A DNA stretch of 28,187 nt from JBMTVT01 sp049451635 (GCA_049451635.1 JBMTVT010000029.1:1-28187); one strand, 5' to 3'. Positions 15,833-24,504 are shown, counted from the first letter of the stretch. Numbers and translations: made by a program. The notes: generated from the letters alone by a model not told the origin.

Positions 15833-16891
15833 TTAATATTTGTAAACAATCGCATTTATGTGCATACCGGCACCAACACTTGCAAATATAATAACATCGC
15901 CTTTGTTTAAGCTATGGTTTTCCAGTTTATTGTTTTTAACCAAATCGAAAAGTGTAGGAACAGTAGCCACCGAACTATTTCCTAGTTTATGAATGCTCAT
16001 GGGCATAATGCCTTCTGGAATTTCTGTTTTGTAAAGTCGGTAAAAGCGCTTTAAAATAGCTTCGTCCATTTTCTCATTGGCTTGGTGGATGAAGATTTTC
16101 TTTACATCTTTAATATCAAGGCCACTTTTATCTAAACAAGATTTCATCGCGAGAGGTACATTGGTTAAAGCAAATTCATAGATTTTTCGACCATCCATTT
16201 TAATGTATCGGGTATCCCTACATAATTCTTGATTATTGGAGTTTCCGAAGAATAAATAGTAGGCTTCATCATAAGTAAAGCTAGCCGTTTCGTGCGCTAA
16301 AATGCCACCTTCATCATCAGTAGCCTCAATTATAGTTGCACCAGCACCATCGGAGTAAATCATGGAATCCCGGTCATGTTTATCAACGACTCTGGAAAGG
16401 GTTTCAGAGCCAATAACCAAACAGCGTTTTGCCATACCTGCTTTAATAAAAGCTTGTGCTTGAATAACACCTTCAATCCATCCAGGGCATCCAAAAAGTA
16501 TATCATAGGCGACACATTTTGGATTTTTAATTCGTAAACTGTGTTTAATCCTTGATGCTAAACTAGGCAACATATCACTTTGAATGGTGTTGTGTTTTAC
16601 ATCACCAAAATTATGGGCAACAATTATATAATCAATGCTTTCAGGATCTATTTTTGAATCGGCAATCGCTTTTTCTGCTGCAAAAAAACCTAAATCGGAT
16701 GAGGTTAAATGAGGTTTAGCATAACGACGTTCAACAATACCTGTAATAGCTTCAAATTTTTCTATAATAACCTCATTGGGGTGATTTATAGAAGACCCAT
16801 CTGTATTTAAAAATTGATGTTGATAAAAATTCTCGTTAGTTTCAATAGTATCGGGTATGTAGCTTCCGGTACCAGTAATTTTTATATTCAT
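15833..16891 (-). CDS. 3-oxoacyl-ACP synthase III (FabH-like)
   Basis: A 352-residue thiolase-fold ketosynthase. The catalytic triad is in place: C135 in FGCPGW, H269 in FIHQAN and N305 in LGNSSVATVP. The C-terminal GDVIIFASVGAGMH is typical. FabH condenses acyl-CoA with malonyl-ACP; relatives act in aryl polyene, alkene or secondary lipid synthesis. Because it sits with a methyltransferase and a glycosyltransferase rather than with plsX, rpmF or other fab genes, it may be a specialised paralogue, but this is inference. It is 103 bases downstream of gcvP on the same strand. Confidence 0.88.
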   Translation of the reverse strand: MNIKITGTGSYIPDTIETNENFYQHQFLNTDGSSINHPNEVIIEKFEAITGIVERRYAKPHLTSSDLGFFAAEKAIADSKIDPESIDYIIVAHNFGDVKHNTIQSDMLPSLASRIKHSLRIKNPKCVAYDILFGCPGWIEGVIQAQAFIKAGMAKRCLVIGSETLSRVVDKHDRDSMIYSDGAGATIIEATDDEGGILAHETASFTYDEAYYLFFGNSNNQELCRDTRYIKMDGRKIYEFALTNVPLAMKSCLDKSGLDIKDVKKIFIHQANEKMDEAILKRFYRLYKTEIPEGIMPMSIHKLGNSSVATVPTLFDLVKNNKLENHSLNKGDVIIFASVGAGMHINAIVYKY

Positions 16892-16994
16892 AAAATTTAA
16901 AATTTCCTTTAATTTGTTTATTACAGCAATATATAAGCTTTTTAACTAAAGGCAATTTTATTAACTTATAGTTTACGATGTTCAAAAGCCCATT

Positions 16995-19844
16995 TTAAGC
17001 CTCAATAAAGTCTTCAATAGGGGCGCAAGAACATATTAAATTCCTATCTCCGTAAGCATCATCAACACGTCTTACACTTGGCCAAAATTTATTTTCTTTT
17101 ATGTAGTCTAGTGGAAATGCAGCAACTTTTCTTGAATAAGGAAAATGCCATTCATTGGATGTTATCATTGCTAGTGTATGGGGCGCATTCTTTAAAACAT
17201 TGTTGTCGTCGTCTTTGGTTACGCTATCTATTTCTTTTTTTATTGAAATCATGGCGTCGCAAAAACGATCGATTTCAGATTTACTTTCACTTTCAGTTGG
17301 TTCTATCATCAAGGTTCCTGCAACTGGAAATGATACGGTTGGCGCATGAAATCCATAATCCATTAAACGTTTAGCGATATCGGTTACTTCAATACCATGG
17401 GCTTTAAAAGGTCTGCAATCCACTATCATTTCGTGCGCTGCTCTTCCACGTTCTCCTGAATAAAGGGTGTCGAAGCTTCCTTCTAAGCGCTTTTTAATAT
17501 AATTGGCATTTAAAATGGCTATTTTAGTTGATTCGGTTAATCCTTCAGCGCCTAACATTTTTATGTAGCCATACGATATTAAACATACTAAAGCAGATCC
17601 AAAAGGTGCTGCTGAAATTGCGGTTATGGCTTTGTCTCCACCAGTTTTTACTATGGGGTTTCCGGGTAAAAAAGGCACCAATTGTTTGGCAACACAAATA
17701 GGACCAACACCAGGGCCGCCACCGCCATGCGGAATTGCAAAGGTTTTATGTAAATTTAAATGACAAACATCTGCGCCAATATTTCCAGGGTTTGTTAATC
17801 CAACTTGGGCATTCATATTGGCACCATCCATATATACTTGTCCGCCATTATCATGAATAATTTTTGTTATTTCCCTGATGGCAGATTCGTAAACTCCATG
17901 TGTAGATGGATAAGTTACCATTAAACATGATAAATGATCTTTATTTAACTCAGCTTTTTCACGTAAATCGTCAACATCAATATTACCTTCTGGAGTAGAT
18001 TTGGTAACAACAACTTTCATACCAGCCATAACAGCACTTGCTGGATTTGTACCATGTGCCGATGAAGGAATTAAACAGATGTTTCTATGATGGTCTCCTC
18101 TGGATTCATGGTAAGCTTTAATAACCATTAAGCCTGCAAATTCACCTTGAGCTCCAGAATTTGGTTGTAATGAAGTAGCTGCAAAACCTGTAATTTCAGT
18201 TAGTTGATCTTCCAGTTCCTTCAATACCGTTAAGTATCCTTTGGCTTGTTTTAATGGGGAAAAAGGATGAATATTAGCCCATTTATAAATACTCAAAGGT
18301 AGCATTTCTGATGCTGCGTTTAGCTTCATAGTGCAAGAGCCAAGAGAAATCATTGAGTGATTTAATGCTAAATCTTTACGTTCCAAAGATTTGATGTAGC
18401 GCATCAACTCGGTTTCAGAATGGTAGGTATTAAAAACAGGCTCGGTTAAAAATTCTGATGTTCTTTTAATGCTGTCATCAATGTTGTTTTCTTCTGCTAT
18501 TGAAGAAATTACAATAGATTCTTTGTTGGCAGCTTCTGCAAAAATCGAAATTAAATAATTAAGGTCTCTAACAGTGGTCGTTTCATTAATAGAAAGTGTA
18601 ACGTTTTCGTTATCAGGATAAAATAAATTAACTTTTTTCTCTTTAGCTATTTTTTTTATTTTTTTGGCATCTGTTTTAATTTGTAAGGTGTCAAAATAAG
18701 AGGTGTTTGCTAGTTTATAACCGAGTTTTTCCAATGCTTTTGAAAGCGTAACGGTTTTGTTGTGAACTTGATCAGCAATAAATTTCAGTCCTTTTGGCCC
18801 ATGGTAAACGGTATACATGCTAGCCATAACTGCAAGTAGTACTTGTGCAGTACAAATGTTTGAAGTGGCTTTATCGCGCTTAATGTGTTGCTCGCGAGTT
18901 TGCAAAGCCATTCGTAATGCTCGGTTGCCATTGGCATCTTTTGTAACGCCAATAATACGTCCAGGTAAATCGCGTTTGTAAGCTTCTTTGGTTGCAAAAT
19001 AAGCAGCATGTGGGCCACCATAGCCCATTGGTATACCGAAACGCTGTGTGGTGCCTACTACCACATCAGCCCCAAATTTACCTGGAGCTTCCAATTTTAT
19101 CAAACTCAAAATATCGGCGGCAACAGCTACTTTAATACCCGAACCGTTGGCTTTTTCAATAAACGTTTTTATATCGGTAACTTCTCCGTTTTTCCCCGGG
19201 TACTGTAAAATAGCGCCAAAAAAATCCGAAGAAAAATCAAAAGTTTTTTCTTTACCAACAACCAGTTCTATGCCTATTGGAGTTGCTCTAGTTTGAAGTA
19301 ATGATAAGGTTTGAGGCAATACGTTTTCAGAAACAAAAAATTTATTTATATTTTCTTTCTTTTGGTCTCGTTCCCTCACTGCAAACAGTAAACTCATGGC
19401 TTCGGCAGCTGCTGTACTTTCATCAAGCAAAGATGCATTGGCAATTTCCATACCTGTTAAATCGATAACCATAGTTTGAAAATTTAATAAAGCTTCCAAG
19501 CGCCCTTGAGCGATTTCTGCTTGATAAGGGGTGTAAGCAGTATACCAACCTGGGTTTTCAAGAATATTACGTTGAATAACTGCAGGCATAATGGTTGGGT
19601 GGTACCCCAAACCAATATAAGTTTTGTAAGCTTTATTTTTTTTAGAAAGCTCATGAATATGAAGTAAATATTCATGCTCGCTCATGGGTTCGTCTAAATT
19701 TAAAGGAGCTTTTAAGCGAATATCATTTGGGATGGTTTCATAAATTAATTGATCTAATGAGTCTACACCAATGGTTTTCAACATTTGGTTTTGTTGATCC
19801 TCCCTTGGGCCAATGTGACGCAGAGCAAAAGCATTTCTATTCAT
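16995..19844 (-). CDS. gcvP: Glycine dehydrogenase (decarboxylating), P protein
   Basis: P protein decarboxylates glycine with pyridoxal phosphate and passes the aminomethyl group to the lipoyl H protein. At 949 residues it is the fused long form, with the N-terminal and C-terminal halves that other bacteria encode as gcvPA and gcvPB. The cofactor lysine is K700 in NLHKTFAIPHGGGGPG. The N-terminus RHIGPREDQ and the SLGSCTMKLNA motif at the start of the second half are typical. No gcvT or gcvH is adjacent. A -7 box lies 27 bases upstream. Confidence 0.96.
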   Translation of the reverse strand: MNRNAFALRHIGPREDQQNQMLKTIGVDSLDQLIYETIPNDIRLKAPLNLDEPMSEHEYLLHIHELSKKNKAYKTYIGLGYHPTIMPAVIQRNILENPGWYTAYTPYQAEIAQGRLEALLNFQTMVIDLTGMEIANASLLDESTAAAEAMSLLFAVRERDQKKENINKFFVSENVLPQTLSLLQTRATPIGIELVVGKEKTFDFSSDFFGAILQYPGKNGEVTDIKTFIEKANGSGIKVAVAADILSLIKLEAPGKFGADVVVGTTQRFGIPMGYGGPHAAYFATKEAYKRDLPGRIIGVTKDANGNRALRMALQTREQHIKRDKATSNICTAQVLLAVMASMYTVYHGPKGLKFIADQVHNKTVTLSKALEKLGYKLANTSYFDTLQIKTDAKKIKKIAKEKKVNLFYPDNENVTLSINETTTVRDLNYLISIFAEAANKESIVISSIAEENNIDDSIKRTSEFLTEPVFNTYHSETELMRYIKSLERKDLALNHSMISLGSCTMKLNAASEMLPLSIYKWANIHPFSPLKQAKGYLTVLKELEDQLTEITGFAATSLQPNSGAQGEFAGLMVIKAYHESRGDHHRNICLIPSSAHGTNPASAVMAGMKVVVTKSTPEGNIDVDDLREKAELNKDHLSCLMVTYPSTHGVYESAIREITKIIHDNGGQVYMDGANMNAQVGLTNPGNIGADVCHLNLHKTFAIPHGGGGPGVGPICVAKQLVPFLPGNPIVKTGGDKAITAISAAPFGSALVCLISYGYIKMLGAEGLTESTKIAILNANYIKKRLEGSFDTLYSGERGRAAHEMIVDCRPFKAHGIEVTDIAKRLMDYGFHAPTVSFPVAGTLMIEPTESESKSEIDRFCDAMISIKKEIDSVTKDDDNNVLKNAPHTLAMITSNEWHFPYSRKVAAFPLDYIKENKFWPSVRRVDDAYGDRNLICSCAPIEDFIEA

Positions 19845-19870
19845 TAACTTGAATTTGATTATATAATTCG

Positions 19871-19878
19871 CAAAATTA
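19871..19878 (-). promoter_or_regulatory. Putative -7 box of gcvP
   Basis: On the minus strand these bases read TAATTTTG, an exact TAnnTTTG match, 26 bases before the gcvP ATG. No convincing -33 element is seen. I see no glycine riboswitch in the short leader. Confidence 0.4.
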
Positions 19879-19915
19879 AGTAATAAAAAGCGTGTTTTAT
19901 TATAGATAATGGAAA

Positions 19916-19960
19916 GTTTTTAACCATTTAAAAACGTTATTAACAGTTTGCCTATTTTTG
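19916..19960 (+). promoter_or_regulatory. Inverted repeat and putative promoter of the UbiA-like gene
   Basis: GTTTTTAA (19916-19923) and TTAAAAAC (19928-19935) form a perfect 8-bp inverted repeat around CCAT. It is followed at 19953-19960 by TATTTTTG, an exact -7 match only 7 bases before the ATG. If the box is used, the mRNA would be nearly or fully leaderless. The repeat occupies the -33 position and could bind a regulator. Confidence 0.4.
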
Positions 19961-19967
19961 CTAAATC

Positions 19968-20798
19968 ATGTTATTAAAGCAACTTTTTAATTTTTATGTT
20001 AATAGCAGCATTCACGTTGCTTTTTCAGTAGTTTCATTAACTTGGATTACCATGATGGATTGCAACATAAACATAGATATAGACATGTTAATGTTTGTGC
20101 TGTTTTCATCAATTACTGGTTATAATTTCGTTAAATATTTTGGTGTTGCTAAATTTCATCATAGAAGCTTAGCAAATTGGTTAAAGGCCATTCAAATATT
20201 TTCGTTTTTTTGTTTTTTACTCATGTTTTTTTATGCTTTTAAATTGCATGTTAAAACGCTTTGTTACATTGCTGGTTTTGGTGCTGTCACATTTTTGTAT
20301 GCTATTCCGTTTTTACCTAAACGTTTATTTGTTGATAGTAAACATAACTTAAGAAGTATTGGTGGACTAAAAATATATTTAATTGCGTTGGTGTGGAGTG
20401 GTGTAACTGTTTTTCTCCCATTAATTGAGAGTGACTACCATGTTAATGGTGATATTGTAATTAGCGCCATCCAACGTTTTATGTTTATTATTGTTTTAAT
20501 GCTACCTTTTGAGATAAGGGATTTGCGTTATGACAGTTTAAAGCTTTCTACCGTACCACAAAAAATAGGGGTGAAGCAAACAAAAAGAATTGGAGTTTTG
20601 CTTTTGATTATTTTTTTCTTGCTGGAATTTTTAAGAGATGAAAAGGATGCTTTATCAATATTGATTTTAATGCTAATATCTACTCTAACATTAGTGCTGC
20701 TTGTGTTTTCTAAAATAGAGCAGGGAAAATATTACAGTTCGTTTTGGGTTGAAGGCGTGCCTATAATATGGCTAATTTTATATATTGCGTTTTATTGA
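19968..20798 (+). CDS. UbiA-like integral membrane protein
   Basis: A 276-residue protein with about eight hydrophobic segments. It resembles UbiA-superfamily prenyltransferases in size, helix layout and a second aspartate motif, EIRDLRYDSLK (about residues 181-191), followed by TVPQKIGVKQTK, the usual segment after that motif. The first motif, normally NDxxD-like, reads GYNFVKYFGV and has no aspartate. Either it acts on a different lipid or it has lost classical prenyltransfer chemistry. It is divergent from gcvP, and its 3' end overlaps the tail of the decayed zinc-finger gene. I would annotate it as UbiA-like, function unknown. Confidence 0.7.
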   Translation: MLLKQLFNFYVNSSIHVAFSVVSLTWITMMDCNINIDIDMLMFVLFSSITGYNFVKYFGVAKFHHRSLANWLKAIQIFSFFCFLLMFFYAFKLHVKTLCYIAGFGAVTFLYAIPFLPKRLFVDSKHNLRSIGGLKIYLIALVWSGVTVFLPLIESDYHVNGDIVISAIQRFMFIIVLMLPFEIRDLRYDSLKLSTVPQKIGVKQTKRIGVLLLIIFFLLEFLRDEKDALSILILMLISTLTLVLLVFSKIEQGKYYSSFWVEGVPIIWLILYIAFY

Positions 20799-21055
20799 TT
20801 TGAATGCTTTTTTAAAGCATGTTCAAAATCATTTTTCAAGATCTCTTTGGCCTTTTTGTCGAGACACTCAATCTACGATTCTTTAATTTTTTTTGTAAGT
20901 TTGATATTGGTTTTTGTATACTCTCTACAGGCTTTACAATAAATTAAATGTATGTTGAGCTTAATTTTTTCCGGCAATGAGGCTTCTTTGTACTGTGATT
21001 TATCACAAGTATGATTTGCTTTATCACAAGGAATAAAAATTTTAACCTTACCCAT
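20792..21055 (-). pseudogene. Small zinc-finger (anti-sigma-like) protein with premature stop
   Basis: From ATG 21055 the frame runs 60 codons (MGKVKIFIPCDKANHTCDKS to KKIKES), meets TAG at 20873-20875, then stays open for 26 more codons (IECLDKKAKEILKNDFEHAL and on) to TAA 20792-20794. The part after the stop resembles the C-terminal tail of the intact flavobacterial homologues as I remember them. Cysteines in IPCDKANHTC and the HLIYCKACREY segment look like a small zinc-binding anti-sigma domain. The start is two bases after the sigma-factor stop, so it was its operon partner. The 60-residue product could still be made and fold; whether it works is unknown. A start nine codons upstream is possible but overlaps the sigma gene. 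Confidence 0.65.
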
Positions 21056-21057
21056 TA

Positions 21058-21605
21058 TTAATACCAGTTTTCTTTTAAACAATCAGCCATAGCAGTACGT
21101 GCTCTATGAATAATTACCCAAAGGTTAGACGCCGTAATATTTAATTCATTACAAATAGTTTCGGTTTCATAGCCCAAAATAGTTTTCATTTTAAAAACCT
21201 CGGCTTGTTTTTCGGGCGGTTTACTTAAACAGTTATGAATAGAGTCACCAAGTTCCTCATTTTGCATGCTATCTTCGGCTGTTTTATCAAAAGGGTAGGC
21301 AACACGTTCTTCCAACCAATCACCTTCATTTTCAGAATCATCGCTATAAGAAATTCTAATCTCAGCTTTGCTCTTATTGGAATTTATTTTGCGATAATAA
21401 TCAATAATTTTTCGCTTTAAAATAGATATTAACCATGTACGCTCGTGGCTTCATCTTTAAAGTTTTTCATCGATTTTAAGCCCGCTAAAAAAGTGTCTTG
21501 AACCAAATCCTGCGCCATATCTCTATCGCTAACGCGTTAAATGATATAGTTAAATAAGTAGTCGGAATATAAGTCTATCCACTTATTAGGATTTAATTGA
21601 TGGTT
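21058..21605 (-). pseudogene. ECF-type RNA polymerase sigma-70 factor, disrupted
   Basis: Joined frames give a sigma factor of about 180 residues. The N-terminal part reads NPNKWIDLYSDYLFNYII, then a TAA (21537-21539), then RVSDRDMAQDLVQDTFLAGL (region 2). A one-base deletion between about 21441 and 21449 then shifts the frame into HERTWLISILKRKIIDYYRK and GDWLEERVAYPFDKTAED, followed by region 4, GYETETICNELNITASNLWV with IIHRARTAMADCL, and the TAA at 21058. The C-terminal 85 codons form an open frame from a TTG but this is region 4 only, not a working sigma factor. The normal start codon is missing; the sequence upstream of NHQLNPNKW is transposase-like. Confidence 0.82.
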
Positions 21606-21784
21606 AGGCTCAAACTGATGAGCTCTAAATCGCTGAGCTTTGGTTGACGCCTTTGATAGCTTACAGGGAATAATATTCGTTTTCTTTTTTTAATTTTAAT
21701 GAAATTAGGTGAGCTATTAAGCAAATGATGTCTCCAACTTGTAGTCAATAGTTTTAAAAACAAAGGAAGCAATAAATGTTCCAA
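21602..21784 (-). mobile_element. IS982-like transposase, N-terminal fragment
   Basis: The minus-strand frame ending in SYQRRQPKLSDLELISLSLT resembles the N-terminal region of IS982-family transposases, where a [K/R]LSDLEVISLSLTAEY motif is typical. The preceding LLNSSPNFIKIKKRKRIL also fits. The match stops abruptly at about 21602, where the frame runs into the start of the sigma-factor remnant and ends at TAA 21593-21595. The rest of the transposase (about 220 residues with the DDE residues) is absent and I found no terminal inverted repeats. Bases 21785-21833 show nothing further. The family call is from memory of the motif. Confidence 0.5.
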
Positions 21785-21833
21785 TAGCTATAAGAAACCT
21801 AATAAACAACTAAACGCATAAACCATCAACTAC

Positions 21834-23870
21834 TTATTTTAACAACCCTGCTCTTCTCAACAATGCCTCAGGTTGAGGTTCTTTACCACGAAAACGTTTA
21901 TAGAGCGTCATTGGGATATCAGTGCCACCTTGAGAAAGCACAAAGTCTTTAAATTTTCTGGCAACAGTTTTATTAAAAATACCTTTTTCCTTAAAATATT
22001 CAAAGGCATCAGCATCTAAAACCTCTGCCCATTTGTAACTGTAATAGCCCGATGAGTAACCTCCCTGGAAAATATGTGAAAAAGAGGTGCTCATACAATT
22101 TTCAGCAACTTCAGGATATAATTTTGTATTTTCAAAAGCTTTAAGCTCGTGCATTTTTACATTGGTAATCGTTGATGGATCTTGACCATGCCAACTCATA
22201 TCTAAAAGCCCAAAACTTAATTGACGCAATGTTTGCATACCTTCGAGAAAGGTTGCAGAGTCCTTTATTTTTTCAACTAAATCCATTGGGATGACCTCTC
22301 CAGTTTCGTAATGTTTTGCAAACAATTCCAAGGCTTCTTTTTCGTAACACCAATTTTCTAAAACCTGACTTGGTAATTCCACAAAATCCCAATAAACACT
22401 TGTTCCAGATAAGCTTGGATATGTAGTGTTTGCCAACATACCATGTAGGGCATGGCCAAATTCATGAAACAAGGTAGTCACTTCATTAAAGGTTAACAGA
22501 GATGGTTTGCTTTTGGTTGGTTTAGTAAAGTTGCAAACAATGGAAATATGAGGCCTGCTGTTTTCATTATTTTTAATGTACTGTGGTTTGTAAACAGTCA
22601 TCCACGCACCATTGCGTTTCCCGGGTCTTGGAAAAAAATCGGCATAAAAAATAGCTACTAAATTGTCATCACCATCAGTGACCTTATAGGTTAAAACTTC
22701 TTCATGATATTTGTCAATATCGTTTATTTCTTCAAAGTTTAAATCGTATAATTTATTGGCTATAGTAAAAACGCCATTAATAACATTTTGTAATTTAAAA
22801 TAAGGTTTCAACAATTCGTCATCGAGACTGTAAAGTTTTTGTTTAAGCTTTTCAGAATAATAAGCGCCATCCCATTTTTCAAGATGATTGATATTGTCTA
22901 AATCTTTTGCAAAACTTTCAAGGTTTGTAAATTCGTTTAAAGCTGCTGGTTTTGCTTTTTCCAACAATTCATTTAAAAAACTAAGAACATTTTCTGGAGT
23001 TTCTGCCATGCGTTCCTCAAGAACAAAATGAGCATGGGTTTTATATCCTAAAAGCTGTGCCCGCTCATGTCTTAAATTTACAATTTCAAGTACAATACCT
23101 TGGTTATCTAGTTGGTCATTTTTAAAACATTTAGCACCAGCGGCAAGGGCCATTTTTTTTCGTAGCTCACGGTTATCAGCATAAGTTACAAAAGGAATAT
23201 AACTCGGGTAGTCCAATGTAAATAGCCAACCATTTTTATCTTTACTTTCAGCAAGTTGTTTGGCGGATTCCTTTGCACCATCAGGTAGTCCAGTCAGATC
23301 TTTTTCATTGGTAATAAGCATTTCAAACTTATTGGTTTCTGCCAATACATTTTCACCAAATTTTAGTTTTAACTGACTAAGTTTTTTATCAATTTCGCGT
23401 AATTTTTGTTTTTTGTCTTCTGGCAGATTAGCACCATTTCTGGAAAAGCTTTTATATTTTTTATCTAGTAATGTTTGCTGTTCTGTGGTTAATTCTAAAG
23501 GTTTTTTTGTGGCGTATACAGCTTTAACTTTTTTGAAAAGTGCTTCATTTAATGTAATATCATTACTGTATTCTGATAGTAATGGCGATACTTCTTGAGC
23601 AATTTTTTGTATTTCTTCATTGGTTTCAGCAGCATTTAAATTAAAGAAGATATTGGATATTCTATCCAATTGCTCACCTGAAAAATCCAATGCTTCAATA
23701 GTATTTTCAAAAGTTGGGGCCTCAATATTATTTACAATAGCGTCAATTTCAGCTTTTGCGTCTTTTATAGCTTGTTTAAAAGCTGGCAAAAAATCTTCAT
23801 TTTTAATTTTTGAGAATGGTGCCGTATTATACTTAGTATTAAATGAACTATTTAATATCTTTTTTGTCAT
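21834..23870 (-). CDS. M3-family metallopeptidase (peptidyl-dipeptidase Dcp-like)
   Basis: A 678-residue zinc oligopeptidase. The active site HEFGH is at 469-473 (H469, H473 ligands, E470 catalytic) and the third ligand E498 lies in DFVELPSQ. The long helical N-terminal domain and the C-terminal GGYSSGYYSYKWAEVLDADAF substrate-binding segment are typical of Dcp/oligopeptidase A. The N-terminus (MTKKILNSSFNTKYNTAPF) has no export signal, so it is probably cytosolic, finishing breakdown of peptides. It appears to be transcribed alone: a terminator lies behind purE upstream, and a second hairpin sits just before the gene. Confidence 0.93.
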   Translation of the reverse strand: MTKKILNSSFNTKYNTAPFSKIKNEDFLPAFKQAIKDAKAEIDAIVNNIEAPTFENTIEALDFSGEQLDRISNIFFNLNAAETNEEIQKIAQEVSPLLSEYSNDITLNEALFKKVKAVYATKKPLELTTEQQTLLDKKYKSFSRNGANLPEDKKQKLREIDKKLSQLKLKFGENVLAETNKFEMLITNEKDLTGLPDGAKESAKQLAESKDKNGWLFTLDYPSYIPFVTYADNRELRKKMALAAGAKCFKNDQLDNQGIVLEIVNLRHERAQLLGYKTHAHFVLEERMAETPENVLSFLNELLEKAKPAALNEFTNLESFAKDLDNINHLEKWDGAYYSEKLKQKLYSLDDELLKPYFKLQNVINGVFTIANKLYDLNFEEINDIDKYHEEVLTYKVTDGDDNLVAIFYADFFPRPGKRNGAWMTVYKPQYIKNNENSRPHISIVCNFTKPTKSKPSLLTFNEVTTLFHEFGHALHGMLANTTYPSLSGTSVYWDFVELPSQVLENWCYEKEALELFAKHYETGEVIPMDLVEKIKDSATFLEGMQTLRQLSFGLLDMSWHGQDPSTITNVKMHELKAFENTKLYPEVAENCMSTSFSHIFQGGYSSGYYSYKWAEVLDADAFEYFKEKGIFNKTVARKFKDFVLSQGGTDIPMTLYKRFRGKEPQPEALLRRAGLLK

Positions 23871-23896
23871 TTTTTGAAGTAATGTTTTAAAAAAAT

Positions 23897-23926
23897 AAAA
23901 ATTATTATGTGTGCATAATAATTTTT
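23897..23926. terminator. Hairpin with 13-bp perfect stem before the M3 gene
   Basis: AAAAATTATTATG (23897-23909) pairs perfectly with 23914-23926 around TGTG, and a T run continues on the plus strand. It is very AT-rich, so modest in strength. On the minus strand it lies 27 bases upstream of the M3 start; it may be a second terminator for purEK or a leader hairpin. Confidence 0.45.
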
Positions 23927-23988
23927 TTTTAAGTTTGTTACCAACAATTTTCAGAGTGACTAACTCATTATAATTATTGTTAATAGAT

Positions 23989-24021
23989 AAAAAGCCTTGA
24001 ATTTTATTCGAGGCTTTTTTT
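23989..24021 (-). terminator. purE: Intrinsic terminator after purE
   Basis: A 14-bp stem (23989-24002 with 24006-24019, one G-U pair) around a TTT loop ends in a T run on the minus strand. It starts directly after the purE stop and has a GC-containing core (AGCCT/AGGCT), so it is the likely end of the purK-purE transcript. Confidence 0.8.
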
Positions 24022-24022
24022 A

Positions 24023-24502
24023 TTATAAATCTTTAGCTGATTCGTTTACTTTTATTTTTAAGCCCTCTTTGTAAGCGAGAATTTTATCAAGTACGCATGC
24101 GTCATGAGCACCAATAATTTGAGCTGCTAAAATACCCGCATTTTTAGCTCCGTTTAAGGCAACGGTAGCGACAGGTACACCTCCAGGCATTTGCAAGATA
24201 GAAAGTACAGAGTCCCAACCATCAATAGAGTTGCTACTTTTTACTGGAACCCCAATAATTGGAAGCGGCGATAAAGAGGCGATCATACCTGGCAAATGGG
24301 CAGCGCCTCCAGCACCAGCAATGATTACTGAGAAACCTCTAGTATGGGCATTTTTGCCATAATCGAATAATTTTTCTGGCGTACGATGTGCCGAAACAAT
24401 ATCAACTTTAACTTCAATATCAAATCCTCTAAGAATCTCTATGGCATCTTGCATAACGGGCAGGTCGCTTTTGCTTCCCATGATAACTCCAACTTTACTC
24501 AT
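24023..24502 (-). CDS. purE: N5-carboxyaminoimidazole ribonucleotide mutase
   Basis: Class I PurE, 159 residues, converts N5-CAIR from PurK to CAIR in purine synthesis. Motifs: GSKSDLPVM at residues 8-16, the catalytic-histidine segment SAHRTPEKL at 39-47 and AGAGGAAHLPGM near 62-73. It starts two bases after the purK stop, so they form one operon in the order purK-purE. A terminator follows at once. Confidence 0.95.
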   Translation of the reverse strand: MSKVGVIMGSKSDLPVMQDAIEILRGFDIEVKVDIVSAHRTPEKLFDYGKNAHTRGFSVIIAGAGGAAHLPGMIASLSPLPIIGVPVKSSNSIDGWDSVLSILQMPGGVPVATVALNGAKNAGILAAQIIGAHDACVLDKILAYKEGLKIKVNESAKDL

Positions 24503-24504
24503 AA

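Noticed and set aside
21058..21315. An 85-residue region-4-only protein as an independent regulator
   Set aside because: It starts at a TTG in the middle of sigma-factor sequence that continues upstream in the same frame, and region 2 is readable in a shifted frame, so it is part of a pseudogene.
21593..21784. The 63-codon frame taken as a functional small protein
   Set aside because: It matches only a piece of a transposase and stops inside the sigma-factor remnant; it is better seen as a mobile-element fragment.
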